NCBI GenBank assembly: GCA_037045535.1
Contig: JBAOHI010000030.1
Location: forward strand, 248,001 to 312,000
Length of the DNA: 64,000 nt
Direction: 5' to 3'
Origin: Competibacter_A sp037045535
GTDB lineage: Bacteria; Pseudomonadota; Gammaproteobacteria; Competibacterales; Competibacteraceae
Shown here: one piece after another, positions 1-9,516 of the stretch
Position numbering within the stretch: the first letter of the stretch is position 1
How the letters are laid out: each line of letters begins with the position of its first letter
Made by a program: the position numbers and the translations under genes
The notes under the pieces: model-generated
Database searches by the model: none
The model's input: only the letters and a program-made list of their open reading frames with translations
What the model was told of the DNA's origin: nothing

Positions 1-927
1 CAGGCCAGTGTGTAACCGACCAAAAAAGCGGTCAGCGACAGCAAGGCGCCTTCCCACAGCTTCATCCGCAGAATGTCGCCGGTTTCCCAGCCGATGGCCT
101 TGAGGATACCGATTTCGCGCTTTTCCTCGGCACTGAGACCGGCGGCCTTGTCCCAGGCCAGAATCGCGAACGCCAGCAGCAGCGTGCCCAGAACGACGAA
201 CAGCATGCCCTCGCGCCAGTTGAATACCGCGTCGTAGGTGCGCAGGATTTCCGAACGCAAGATCGGTCGGCTATCGGGGAACGCCAGCACGATTTTTTCG
301 GCGACGGTCCGCGCTTCCCGGGGATTGTGCACGGTCAGCACGGCGTCGGTATAAACATCCGGCGGGAAGTCGAACAGCGCGCGGAAACTGGCTTCGGACA
401 GCAACAACAGGTCGGCGCTCAGCAATTCCGAGGCGAGTGTCCAGAATTCCGGTTACCTTGAGCGGCAGCGGCTGGCCGTTGGCGGCGCGCAAGCCGAGAT
501 AATCGCCGATGCCAATTTGACGCACTCGTGCCAGCGCCGCGCCGACGACGATTTCGCCCTTGGCGAGCGGCCGTTCCGGCGCGACCATCAGCGTGTAATT
601 CGCCTTGACTGCCGGATCGTAGTAATAGCCCCACAACCGGCCTTGCACCGTGCCGACTCCGCGAATCCGGCGCAGCGTTTCGAGCCAGGCTGCCGGTAGC
701 AGGTCGTGCCGGCCCGCGACCAGTCGTTGCACGATCACTTCGGGCGCGTCTTGCAGCAAGATGGCTGCTTCCCGCCGCAAGCCTTGACCGAGCAGCAACG
801 CGGAAGCGAACAGAAACACCAGAAGGGTATAGACCAGCAGCAGGCCGATATTGCGGGTCTTGCGCCGTAGCAGGGCCGCCAGAGTGTAGTCGATCAGATA
901 TTTCTGCTGTTCAAGAAAAGCGCGCAT
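1..927 (-). CDS. FtsX-like ABC transporter permease, partial and frameshifted
   Basis: Inner-membrane permease of an FtsX/MacB-type ABC transporter; the substrate cannot be told from this fragment. The start at 927 opens MRAFLEQQKYLIDYTLAALL, followed by a hydrophobic segment at about residues 28-48 and a long extracytoplasmic region. Near 447-452 the frame shifts: the first frame ends in nonsense, while the neighbouring frame continues smoothly through FWTLASELLSADLLLLSEAS and into hydrophobic helices and a KREIGILKAIGW motif typical of the FtsX core. The C-terminus runs off the left edge. The continuity of both halves suggests a one-base indel rather than an old pseudogene. An ATPase partner is expected beyond the edge. 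Confidence 0.75.
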
Positions 928-1091
928 TGTGACGTGGAAGATCAGAGACTGGAAAACTAAAGTTTATCGATCCTTTGTCGGAATTAGTCTTAAAATACTA
1001 ACCATTAGTGGGCCAATTTGTTCATCTGACCATGAAAGCCAAGGTCGATGTCACTCTGGCTAGCACAAAAAATTGTTGAGCAAGAGAATCT

Positions 1092-4000
1092 GTGACTTCT
1101 AAATCGACTCCATCTGGAACCGAGGTGCGACTGGATACTTGGCTCTGGCGGATCGCGGTTTTTTGGACCGTCCTGGTGTTGGTGTTGGTCGCGTGGCGTT
1201 ACTATAATGATCAAAATTCGGCTTGGTTGCTTGCGAAATACTTAGCTCGAGGAAAGCTACCGTAAGGATATCCTCTACCGTCGCTGGGCCGCCCTGCATG
1301 GCGGTGTTTACGTCCCCACGAGCGAACAAACACCCCCCAACCCCTATCTCGATGTTCCCGAACGCGACATTGTCACGCCTTCGGGTAAAGCGCTCACTCT
1401 ACTCAATCCAGCCTACATGACCCGCCAAGTCCACGAACTTGGAGCGGAAGAAGATGGCATGCGTGGCCATATTACCAGTTTGAATCCCATCCAGCCCGAC
1501 AACGCGCCGGACGAGTGGGAGCGACGTGCGCTGCGCGCTTTCGAGCAGGGTCAACACGAAGCGGCGTCTCTCGAAACGCTCGATGGGGAACCGTACCTGC
1601 GTTTCATGCGTCCGATGATTGTTGAGAAAAAATGCTTGAAATGCCATGCCGCGCAAGGATACCAGGAGGGCGATATCCGTGGCGGTATCAGTGTTGCGGT
1701 GCCTTGGCGACCGTATCGCCAGGTGGTGTGGAATCAGACCATTCTGACCTTGGCCGGTTACAGCATAATTTGGGGGTTGGGACTGCTAGGGTTGATCGGG
1801 ATTCGTGGGCGGCTGAAGGCGGATTTGACCGAGCGCCAGCAAGCGGAAGTGGCGTTACGAGATAGCGAAATTACCTGCCGCAGCATCGTCGAGAATGCTC
1901 CCTTAGGATTTCATCTTTACCGGTTGGAGAAAGATGACCGACTGCTATTCACGGGTGCCAATCCAGCGGCGGATGTGATCCTGAAGATCAACCACGCTGA
2001 TTTAATCGGCCAGTCGATTGAAAACGCTTTCCCATCGCTCGCCCAAACCTCGATTCCCGCAATCTGTCGGCAGTTGGCACGCGAAGGTGGCGTATATCAC
2101 TGGAATCCGGTGGACTATCAGGATTGGAGAGTCGCCGGTACTTTCGAAGTGGCTGCATTTCAGACCGCATCCGATTGTATTGCCGTGGCTTTCACCGACA
2201 TTACCGAACGCCAGCGTGGTGAGCAACGATTGCGGCAATCCGAGGAAAAATTCGCCAAGATTTTTCTCACAACTCCGGACGTGGTGGTCATTTCCCGCGA
2301 ACAGAACGGTCTCCTGTTGGATGTCAATCCCGGTTTTGAAGTCATCACCGGTTATACGCGAATAGAAGCCGTTGGCCGTACCACGCTGGAGTTGGGTCTA
2401 TGGGCTGATCCTGCCGACCGGGAGCGACTCGTAACCGATTTACGGTTGTACGGCCAAGTGTTGTATCGCGATTGCACTTTCCGCCGCAAAGATGGGGGCT
2501 TGCGTGCCGGCTCGCTTTCCGCCCGCCCCGTCATGATTGAGGACGAATCCTGTCTGCTGTTCATCATGCGGGATGTCACTGAACGTCGACAAGCAGAGGC
2601 AGCGCTGCGGGAAAGCGAGGAACGGTATCGCTTGCTGTTCGAGCGCGCCAACGACGCGATCTTTGTGATGGAAAAACGGACCGGACGCTATCTAGCCGCC
2701 AACCATGCCGCCGAGCGCTTGACCGGCTGCGCTGTGGCGGAGCTGCAAACGCGCTGCATGGCCGATGTGACGTCGGTTGATGCGTCAAAATGGCTGAAGC
2801 TGGCTGCGGAAACGGCCGAAGCGTTCCAGTTGGGCGAAGTCGAGTACCGGCAACCAGATGGCACCGTCCGCACGGCGCTGCTTAACGTGATTCCCGTGAG
2901 CGAGTCGCTCGTGTTTGGAATCGCGCACGATATTACCGAAATCAAGGCGGCTGAGCAGCGCATCGAGCATTTAGCCTATTACGATGTGCTAACCGACTTG
3001 CCCAATCGGGCATTGCTGGCGCAACGGGCGGAGTTGTCGCTGGCCCTGGCAATACGCCACCGTGGGGAGTTGGCGGTTCTATTCCTCGATTTGGATCGCT
3101 TCAAGGAAGTCAACGATTCGCTGGGCCACGCGGAAGGCGACGCCCTGCTGAGGCAGGTGGCAGCCCGTCTCAAAGGCCTCCTGCGAGCGGGGGACACGGT
3201 GTGTCGGTTGGGAGGGGACGAGTTTGTGCTGTTGTTGCCGGAGGTCGGTCAGGAGGGCGCGCTGCGAGTGGCCGACAGACTGCTGGCCGTCTTCCGCCAG
3301 CCGTTCGAAGTCGTCGGTCATCGCTTGAACGTGACCGTCTCCATTGGTATTGCCTTCTATCCGCACGACGGCGCGAGTTTCACCGAGTTGTTGAAGAACG
3401 CCGACACCGCTCTGTACCGCGCCAAGCAGGACGGGCGCAATACCCGAGCTTTCTATGATCGGCAAATGAACGCCGCGACCTTCGAGCGACTGGTGTTGGA
3501 GGGTGAGTTGCGCCAAGCGATCCTGACCGGCCAGTTGCGCGCCTATTACCAACCCAAGATCCGATTGGTCGATGGCATACTGATCGGCGCCGAGGCGTTG
3601 GTGCGCTGGCAGCACCCCGAGCGTGGACTGATTCCACCGGGGCAGTTTATTTCCGTCGCCGAAGCCAGCGATCTGATCGTCGCGCTGGGTGACTGGATGC
3701 TGACGGATGTGTGCCGACAGATGGCCGACTGGCGACGGCGGGGTCTGTCGCCGTTGACTGTGGCAGTCAACTTGGCGGCTCGCCATTTCCGGCTGCCGCA
3801 ACTCGCGGATCGGGTGCGTGGCTTGCTTGAAGCTTACAGTCTCCCACCTCAGACATTGGAACTGGAGATCACCGAATCCATGCTGATCGAGACCGAGGCA
3901 CAAGCGGCGGAGACGCTGCAAGCGCTGGAACAGTTGGGGGTGGGTTTGGCCATCGACGATTTTGGTACGGGTTATTCCAGCCTGAGTTACCTCAAGCGCC

Positions 4001-4335
4001 TGCCGCTCACTACCCTAAAGATCGATCAGAGTTTCGTGCGCGATCTGGTGATCGATTCCAACGATCGCACACTGGCCGCGACCATTGTCGCTCTCGGCCA
4101 TCAAATGGAACTCGTGGTCGTGGCCGAAGGGGTCGAGACGGAAGAACAAAGGCGCATTTTGCTAGAGCAGGGCTGCGATCTGGCTCAAGGTTATTTGTTT
4201 GGCCACCCCATGCCGGCCGAGGAGTTCGTCAAGTGTTTGACCGGTGTGTCGAGGGCCGGGTCGAGGCATGAAGCGAGGCAGGGTGGGGGTGTGAGCAGCG
4301 AACCAGTAGGAAAATGTTCCAGTGCCACCGGATGA
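1092..4335 (+). CDS. Membrane heme-type sensor with PAS, GGDEF and EAL domains (frameshift near 1251)
   Basis: Probable bifunctional c-di-GMP synthase/phosphodiesterase. A GTG start at 1092 opens a frame with one hydrophobic helix (about residues 18-36). A shift near 1251 (one extra base in CGAGGAAAGC) joins it to the long frame, giving the join ARESYRKDILYRRW that matches the paralogue at 39296. A Tll0287/DUF3365-like domain follows with a c-heme motif CLKCH coded at 1633-1647, then a second helix (about 1738-1800) and three PAS domains. The GGDEF motif is intact at 3211-3225 with an upstream RAGD inhibitory site. The EAL domain is also intact (EALVRW at about 3592, DDFGTGYSSL later). Both activities are therefore plausible. 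The last 145 bases overlap a convergent small gene. Confidence 0.85.
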
Positions 4336-4574
4336 TCCTGAAATGGGGCGTACCGATCAGCCTGGCTAGGGTGGCGGGTGTAGCGCGCCTCGGTGAACAG
4401 ACTAAGATCGCTCAGGCCCAGTTCCCGGACCAACGCTCGACTGGCAGCGTGATCGATCGCGCGAGCGTGCCACGCCGCGTCTGCCAGCGTTAACCCGAAC
4501 AACAGCAACAGCACCACGAACACGCTCAGGGCAACGTTCGACTTGCGGGGGTTGGCTGGAGGGTAGAGGCGCAT
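4191..4574 (-). CDS. Small membrane-anchored protein downstream of the phosphatase-kinase
   Basis: Not recognised. About 127 residues with an ATG at 4574, preferred over a TTG five codons upstream. A basic N-terminus is followed by one strong membrane helix (about residues 14-32, LSVFVVLLLLFGLTLADAAW) and a polar segment rich in charged and aromatic residues (LFTEARYTRHPSQADRYAPF). It begins 33 bases after the stop of the PP2C-kinase on the same strand, so it is probably the third gene of the narK-type operon. Its 3' end overlaps the convergent sensor gene by 145 bases; the final 40 or so residues are low in complexity and may not be conserved. No function is assigned. Confidence 0.55.
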   Translation of the reverse strand: MRLYPPANPRKSNVALSVFVVLLLLFGLTLADAAWHARAIDHAASRALVRELGLSDLSLFTEARYTRHPSQADRYAPFQDHPVALEHFPTGSLLTPPPCLASCLDPALDTPVKHLTNSSAGMGWPNK

Positions 4575-4607
4575 GCTCTTTCCCGACAAGAGGGGAGCGG
4601 CGAACCC

Positions 4608-6332
4608 TTAACCCCGATGCAGCAGGTACAGCAACACCAGATTACCCAGCAGCGAAAACAGTGCCACGCCACGCCAAAAGCCAGTCGGGTCACGTTCCAG
4701 CAGCGGTCGGTTGCGGCGTTCGGTGAAATCAGGATTGGGATGCGACAGATCGTAGATGAGTTCCGTCTCGACCGTGTAGCGGCGCTTTGGATCGAGGCGT
4801 ACGGCTTTTTCCAGCGCGCCGTCTACCCAGATCGGCAGGTCCGGCCGCTCGCTGCGGGCGGAAACATAGCGTAGCTGGGCCATCGCTTTCGCGTTGATTT
4901 CCCGCCCCAGCCGCTCGCCGTAAGGCAGCTGCCCCGTCAGCAGCTGGTAGGCAATGACGCCGAAGGCGAATAGATCGGCGCTGGTGGTCGCCGGCTCGCC
5001 GCGCAAGACTTCCGGGGCCGTATAGTTTTTTGTGCCGAGCAGGTCGGTTTGTTCGACCGGTGAGGCGATTTCGGCAATGCCGGCGATCTTGGTCGAGCCG
5101 AAATCAATGATGCGCACGATGCCGTCGTGGTCGATCAGGATATTTTCCGGTTTCAGATCGCGGTGCAGCATATCCAGCCGATGAAAGGCGCGGATGCCAC
5201 AGGCGATCTGCGCCAGAATCTCGCGCGCCTCGGTCAACGACGGTCGGGGATGATCATTCATCCATTGCCGCAGAGTCGGACCCTCGACATAGTCCAGAAT
5301 GTGGTAGAGGAAGCGCCGCCGGCGCACCGGCTCGATCACTTTCACGACATGGGGGTCGTTGATGCGCCGTCCCACCCATTCCTCGTGCCGGAAGCGTTCC
5401 AGATAACCCGGATCATCCTCGAAGTTGACCGAGGGTGTTTTCAGCGCTACCTGTTTCCCGGAGATCGTGTCGACCGCCAAGTAAAGCTGGCTAGTCGGGC
5501 TGGCATGGATCTCCCGCAGGATACGATAACCATCCATGACCATTCCCCGTTCCAGTTCCGGTGGAAATGGCAATTCGGTCAACGCGCGAAACACCGATTC
5601 CGCGTCCGGCAATGGCAAGGTATCTACCCGGACGATTTGGCAGGTCAGATTATCCGGGCTGCCGGCAGCGCGGGCGGCAGCGGTCAGGGCACGGCAGGCG
5701 GCATCGAGATTGTCGCCGCTCGCGCCGATCAAGCGCTTGATTTCCAATGGCGGCACATATTCGTGGACGCCATCGGTGGTGAACAGAAATAGATCGCCCG
5801 TTTCGACCGCCAGACTACGGTAATCGATGTCCAGATGCGGGTCGATGCCCAAGGCTCGATTCAGGTAGACTCGTTCTTTGCTGACCCAACTGTGATGGTC
5901 TTGGGTCAAGGGCTCCAGCGTGGTGTCACGTAACCGCCAGATGCGGCTATCGCCGATATGGAAAATGTGCGCGATCGTCGATTTCAGCACCAAGGCACTG
6001 AAAGTCGTGACCATGCCCCGTGATGGATCATGCATCGACGCGCCTTGTCCGCACAGCCAGCGGTTGAGGGCGCTCAAGACTCGTTCGGCGGAATGTCGGA
6101 CGGTCCAGGAGTCTGGAGTGGCGAAGTAATCGTTGAGAAAGTTTTTGACGGCGTACTCGGCGGCGAGCCGAGCCGATTCGCTGGAACTCATCCCATCGGC
6201 GATGGCGAATGCCGCGCCTTTTAAGGTCAGCGCTTCGCCTTCCGGGATCAGCGCGCCGTGGAAATCCTCGTTGGCGGGTTTGATACCTCGGTCGGAAAAC
6301 TGGCCGAGGTGGATGCGCAGAGCGCGGGTCAT
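4608..6332 (-). CDS. Fused PP2C phosphatase-Ser/Thr protein kinase, membrane anchored (copy 1)
   Basis: About 574 residues. The N-terminal PP2C domain (roughly 1-235) keeps the metal-binding signatures SDRGIKPANED, ADGMSSSE, GDSRIW, TTDGVHEY and SPDNLT. The Hanks-type kinase domain (roughly 265-510) has VALK lysine, HRDLKPEN catalytic loop, DFGST and a TAPEVL segment; its glycine-rich loop is degenerate (REIHASPTSQ). A single C-terminal helix (about 548-570) anchors it with the enzyme domains in the cytoplasm. ATG 6332 is chosen because it aligns with the start of the paralogue at 10450; a TTG 11 codons upstream is less likely. It follows the nitrate transporter gene by 76 bases, with a hairpin between them. 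The target is unknown; control of transport or nitrate reduction is inference. Confidence 0.88.
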   Translation of the reverse strand: MTRALRIHLGQFSDRGIKPANEDFHGALIPEGEALTLKGAAFAIADGMSSSESARLAAEYAVKNFLNDYFATPDSWTVRHSAERVLSALNRWLCGQGASMHDPSRGMVTTFSALVLKSTIAHIFHIGDSRIWRLRDTTLEPLTQDHHSWVSKERVYLNRALGIDPHLDIDYRSLAVETGDLFLFTTDGVHEYVPPLEIKRLIGASGDNLDAACRALTAAARAAGSPDNLTCQIVRVDTLPLPDAESVFRALTELPFPPELERGMVMDGYRILREIHASPTSQLYLAVDTISGKQVALKTPSVNFEDDPGYLERFRHEEWVGRRINDPHVVKVIEPVRRRRFLYHILDYVEGPTLRQWMNDHPRPSLTEAREILAQIACGIRAFHRLDMLHRDLKPENILIDHDGIVRIIDFGSTKIAGIAEIASPVEQTDLLGTKNYTAPEVLRGEPATTSADLFAFGVIAYQLLTGQLPYGERLGREINAKAMAQLRYVSARSERPDLPIWVDGALEKAVRLDPKRRYTVETELIYDLSHPNPDFTERRNRPLLERDPTGFWRGVALFSLLGNLVLLYLLHRG

Positions 6333-6371
6333 GGTGAAAGAGGATTGGTTCGCATCATGCTTCAATCATAC

Positions 6372-6393
6372 GCCCTCTCCGCTGGGGAGAGGG
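6372..6393. repeat. Intergenic GC-rich palindrome
   Basis: Perfect 9-bp inverted repeat GCCCTCTCC / GGAGAGGGC with a 4-base loop, between the transporter stop and the phosphatase-kinase start. It resembles hairpins at 15484-15575, 30468-30494 and 54497-54520 and may attenuate or stabilise mRNA between the two genes. Confidence 0.6.
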
Positions 6394-6408
6394 CATTTTG
6401 AGCGGCGC

Positions 6409-7875
6409 TTAGGTGACGTCGATCATCTGTACGGTGCCGTCCGGCATGATTTCGGCGATCTGGCCAGCGGGTTCGTCGAGCAGTTGGACGATAACCAGTG
6501 CCACAACAGCTGTCACGGCGATGACTAGAAAGAACGTCCCCGGGGTCACAAAGGACAACACGGTCAGGAAGGCCACGCTGCCCACGTTGCCGTAGGCGCC
6601 GCTCATGCCTGCGATCTGACCGGTCAGCCGGCGTTTGATCAGCGGTATGATGCCATATACCGCGCCGCAACCCGCCTGCACAAAAAAGGAGCAGAGCACG
6701 GTTGCCGTCACCGCTGCCCACAGCGGCCAATTGCCCATGAAACTCATCGCAAAGTAGCCGACGGCGATCCCGAGCATCACCAGGCTCATGGTGAACTTGC
6801 GACCGATACGGTCGGAAATCAGGCCACCGGCTGGACGGGCGATCAGGTTCATGATGGCGAAACTAGAGCCCACCAAGCCCGCCTGCACCAAGCTCAGGCC
6901 GTACAAGTCTTTGAAATACAGAGGCAACATAGAAACCACTGCGATTTCGGAACCGAACGAGACCGCGTAGGAGAAGGACAGGATCGCCACCTGTTTGAAC
7001 TTGTAGCGATGAATGTCCGGTACGACGTGGCCAGCAAGGATTTCGCGGTTCACGCTCAGACATTGCCAGATGTTCCATGCCAGCAGGGCGGCCAAGGCGA
7101 TGTAGATCATCATGGCCGTGTCATCGCTAATCATTTTGAATCCGGCTGGAGAAAGTTTCCAGGTCAGGATCGCCAGCGCCGCCATCATCGGAATCTGCAT
7201 GAAGATATAGAGGGCGAGATCGCCGCGGCTAGTGACCTCCATGGCGCCGAGTTTTTTCGGTCTGAAGTACGTCGAGCCCTTCGGAGTATTACTGGCCAGC
7301 GCGTAGAACACCCCAGAATAGGCCAGCGCGATCACGCCGGTCGTGGCCACCGCCCAGCGCCAAGCATCCGGGCCGCCGAAGGCTAACGCGACCAAGGGTA
7401 GGGAAAGCGCCGCCGCCGCTGAACCGAAGTTGCCCCAACCACCGTAGATGCCTTCGGCAAAACCCACTTGCTTGGCCGGGAACCACTCCGAAATCAGGCG
7501 AATCCCGATCACGAAACCCGCGCCCACACAGCCAAGCAGCAGCCGGGCCATCGCCAGCATCTCGTAGGTCGTAGCAAGCGCGAAGAAAAAGCAGAGCGCC
7601 CCGCACACTGCCAACAGTACGGCGTACATGAGCCGGGGACCGAATTTGTCCACCAGCATTCCGATCAGAATACGCACCGGAATGGTGAGTGCCACGTTCA
7701 GGGTCAACAGCGCTTTCACCTGGGCATCGGTGAGATGAAAGGTTTCGCGGATCGAGGCCAACAATGGTGCATGGTTGAACCACACGACAAAGCTGATGAA
7801 GAAAGCAATCCAACTGAGGTGCAAGATGCGGATATTGCCGCTGAATGATAAGAGATTGAGTTTTGGGACGCTCAC
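6409..7875 (-). CDS. Nitrate/nitrite transporter, NNP (NarK/NrtP-type) family of the MFS
   Basis: Inner-membrane importer of nitrate and/or nitrite for assimilation. About 488 residues with 12 predicted helices. The two nitrate-signature stretches of the NNP family are visible as GGWGNFGSAAAALSLP in the middle of the N-terminal half and SGAYGNVGSVAFLTVLSF near the C-terminus. The conserved membrane arginines are plausible in ARLLLG and RPAGGLISDRIGR. The GTG at 7875 (MSVPKLNLLSFSG) is preferred because GGAG lies 11 bases upstream; a TTG start five codons earlier is the alternative. It heads an operon with the phosphatase-kinase and small membrane protein, and a sigma-54-like promoter lies about 45 bases upstream. 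Confidence 0.9.
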   Translation of the reverse strand: MSVPKLNLLSFSGNIRILHLSWIAFFISFVVWFNHAPLLASIRETFHLTDAQVKALLTLNVALTIPVRILIGMLVDKFGPRLMYAVLLAVCGALCFFFALATTYEMLAMARLLLGCVGAGFVIGIRLISEWFPAKQVGFAEGIYGGWGNFGSAAAALSLPLVALAFGGPDAWRWAVATTGVIALAYSGVFYALASNTPKGSTYFRPKKLGAMEVTSRGDLALYIFMQIPMMAALAILTWKLSPAGFKMISDDTAMMIYIALAALLAWNIWQCLSVNREILAGHVVPDIHRYKFKQVAILSFSYAVSFGSEIAVVSMLPLYFKDLYGLSLVQAGLVGSSFAIMNLIARPAGGLISDRIGRKFTMSLVMLGIAVGYFAMSFMGNWPLWAAVTATVLCSFFVQAGCGAVYGIIPLIKRRLTGQIAGMSGAYGNVGSVAFLTVLSFVTPGTFFLVIAVTAVVALVIVQLLDEPAGQIAEIMPDGTVQMIDVT

Positions 7876-7918
7876 AAGATGACGCTCCAAGATGATTGAA
7901 AGGGTGTAGTGTCATCTT

Positions 7919-7935
7919 TCAAAAACCAGGCCAAA
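7919..7935 (-). promoter_or_regulatory. Sigma-54-like promoter for the nitrate transporter
   Basis: The minus strand reads TTGGCCTGGTTTTTGAA: GG and the -12 dinucleotide are separated by exactly 10 bases, as in RpoN promoters, but the -12 is GA rather than GC. It lies 44 bases before the GTG start. The match is by eye only. Confidence 0.5.
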
Positions 7936-8050
7936 TAGATTAAGTCATTATTTTGTTTATTTAACTAATCCAGTGCTCTTACTGATCGCACCATTTTGCA
8001 CCCATTATTTTGTTGCGATGCGCCATTTTGAACTGGGATTCCACGCATCA

Positions 8051-8067
8051 AGAACGCTTTTGGTGCA
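8051..8067 (+). promoter_or_regulatory. NtrC-like enhancer site
   Basis: AGAACGCTTTTGGTGCA has one perfect half (TGGTGCA) of the NtrC palindrome TGCACCA-N3-TGGTGCA and a weak other half. Further half-site-like words (GCACCATTTTGCACC, GCGCCATTTTG) lie 30-60 bases upstream. Its centre is about 117 bases before the expected start of transcription, normal for an RpoN enhancer. Confidence 0.5.
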
Positions 8068-8148
8068 ACCCCAAAGTTCGAAATCCGTGAGTTTTTTATC
8101 AATGTATAAAAAAATTATAATAAACAATATCTTAATAGAAAATTAAAA

Positions 8149-8165
8149 TTGGAACGGTCATTGCA
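8149..8165 (+). promoter_or_regulatory. Sigma-54-like promoter, originally for the FNT transporter
   Basis: TTGGAACGGTCATTGCA fits TTGGCACG-N4-TTGCA with one mismatch and the exact GG-N10-GC spacing. Its natural downstream gene, the FNT transporter, is now 1.35 kb away because an IS element intervenes. Confidence 0.65.
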
Positions 8166-8248
8166 ATCGCCCATTTTTTAAGAAAGCATTTGGTTTTTCG
8201 ACATTTTTGCAACAGAGCCGAAATCTTAACCTCCCTACTTAACCAACG

Positions 8249-9501
8249 GGGCACCTCGAAAAACCGGACATGAAGCCGGCAAAATGGGCAAAGCAAGGTG
8301 CCTGAGGCGTGAGCCTCACAATATCTTTGGTTTGTGCCCCGGCCCGAAGGGTTCATCCCCGCCCGAAATCACCATCCCGGTCGTACCGGGATCGCACTTG
8401 GGCGTTAGAAAGCGACCACACCGTATGCCTTGAGAATGCACAGGCGACGTAGGTTGTAGACCGCTGCCTTCCCCGTGAGTTGGAAGGTCGCTCGATCCAG
8501 ACCGATACATCGTAGGAGTTTTCCGCCCATCTGCTCCATAGCGGCGAAGACGTGTTCGACCCGCGCCCGAACCCGGGCAATGCGGGTGTTGCGGCGCGCC
8601 TGGCAGGCGGACAGCGGTTTGCCTTTCTTTGCCTTGCGCTGGATGTGTACTCGCCAACCCTGGGTCTTGAGGCGCCGCTCACGTTCACCATCAACATAGC
8701 CCTTGTCGCCATAAAGATCACGGCGGCCGGTATTCGCGTGATCCAGGACATCTTCCAGGTGCAGGGTGTCGTTCTCCGCAGCGGTGCTGACCTTGACCTG
8801 GCGGATCAGCTTGTAGCGTCGGTCGGCGCTGACCGAGACCTTGTAACCGAAGTAGGATTTGCCGTGCTTCTTCGTCCAGGTGGCCTCCATGTCCTTCTGC
8901 CGGCGCTGGGCCGGCTTCCAGTCCACCGGCATCGCCGACGCTTTCAGCAATTCCCGTTCTTTTTCCGTGACGTGCTGGCGAGGAACGGGAACCAGACTGG
9001 CGTCCACCATCTGCCCACCACGAGCAATATAACCCTGCTGGGCCAGTTGACGATGCACCGCCTCAAACAGCGCGTCTCCCGCCTTCGCCACCGTCAACCG
9101 CTCGCGGAAGGTCCAGAATGTGGTGCGATCGGGTATCTGACTACTGTGCCGCAGGCCCAGGAAACGCTGGAAGCTCAGTCGATCCAGCACTTGGTATTCC
9201 ATCTGTTCGTCACTCAGTCCATATAAATCCTGAAGAACCAGGGCACGTACCATCAACTCGGTGGGAAACGGTGGACGCCCCCCACGTGCCCGTCCGGGTC
9301 GTGGCGCTACCCGGTCCATCTCCGCCGCCAGCGCCTTGAAGTCAACCTGCTGCTCCATGACTTGCAGCACATCGCCCAGACGATCCAATTTGGCTTCCCG
9401 TTCCTGGGCGGCAAACAGGCTTTCTTTGATCATCGGATATCCGGGCTCTTGGCGGGGATCAACAACCCTATTTTCTCATAACAAGGTTTTTCGAGGTGCC
9501 C
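8249..9501 (-). mobile_element. IS5-family insertion sequence
   Basis: A 1253-bp element bounded by perfect 17-bp inverted repeats GGGCACCTCGAAAAACC (8249-8265 and, inverted, 9485-9501) and flanked by a 4-bp direct repeat AACG (8245-8248 and 9502-9505), typical of IS5-group target duplication. It carries one transposase reading opposite to the FNT gene. The right end lies 15 bases before the FNT start codon and leaves its AGGA ribosome-binding site intact. Confidence 0.9.
8405..9433 (-). CDS. IS5-family transposase
   Basis: DDE transposase of 342 residues, full length for the family. The N-terminal part has the conserved GGRPPFPTELMVRALVLQ and IPDRTTFWTFRERL; the catalytic core shows VDAS (first D), DKGYVDGER (second D, YREK-like region) and ARVRARVEHVFAAMEQMGG with the terminal E. 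The start at 9433 lies 68 bases inside the right end of the element. The reading frame is intact, so the element may be recently inserted and active. Confidence 0.93.
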   Translation of the reverse strand: MIKESLFAAQEREAKLDRLGDVLQVMEQQVDFKALAAEMDRVAPRPGRARGGRPPFPTELMVRALVLQDLYGLSDEQMEYQVLDRLSFQRFLGLRHSSQIPDRTTFWTFRERLTVAKAGDALFEAVHRQLAQQGYIARGGQMVDASLVPVPRQHVTEKERELLKASAMPVDWKPAQRRQKDMEATWTKKHGKSYFGYKVSVSADRRYKLIRQVKVSTAAENDTLHLEDVLDHANTGRRDLYGDKGYVDGERERRLKTQGWRVHIQRKAKKGKPLSACQARRNTRIARVRARVEHVFAAMEQMGGKLLRCIGLDRATFQLTGKAAVYNLRRLCILKAYGVVAF

Positions 9502-9516
9502 AACGAGGAAACAACT

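Larger units (their letters stand above)
7997..8186 (+). repeat. 190-bp regulatory cassette, copy 1
   Basis: Aligns end to end with 12781-12970 at the same length. The most conserved blocks are TGCACCCATTATTTT, ATCAAGAACGCTTTTGGTGC, ATCCGTGAGTTTTT, ATTATAATAAACAATAT and TTTAAGAAA. It contains the NtrC-like site and sigma-54-like promoter listed separately and points toward the FNT gene beyond the IS. Confidence 0.8.
7876..8248. other. Divergent nitrogen-control intergenic region left of the IS
   Basis: This 373-bp gene-free, AT-rich stretch holds a minus-strand sigma-54-like promoter for the transporter (7919-7935), the first copy of a 190-bp cassette (7997-8186) with NtrC-like and plus-strand sigma-54-like elements, and the original leader of the FNT gene now cut by the insertion element. 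TATCAATGTATAA near 8098 is a one-mismatch fit to an IHF site, between enhancer and promoter where IHF usually acts. Confidence 0.65.
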
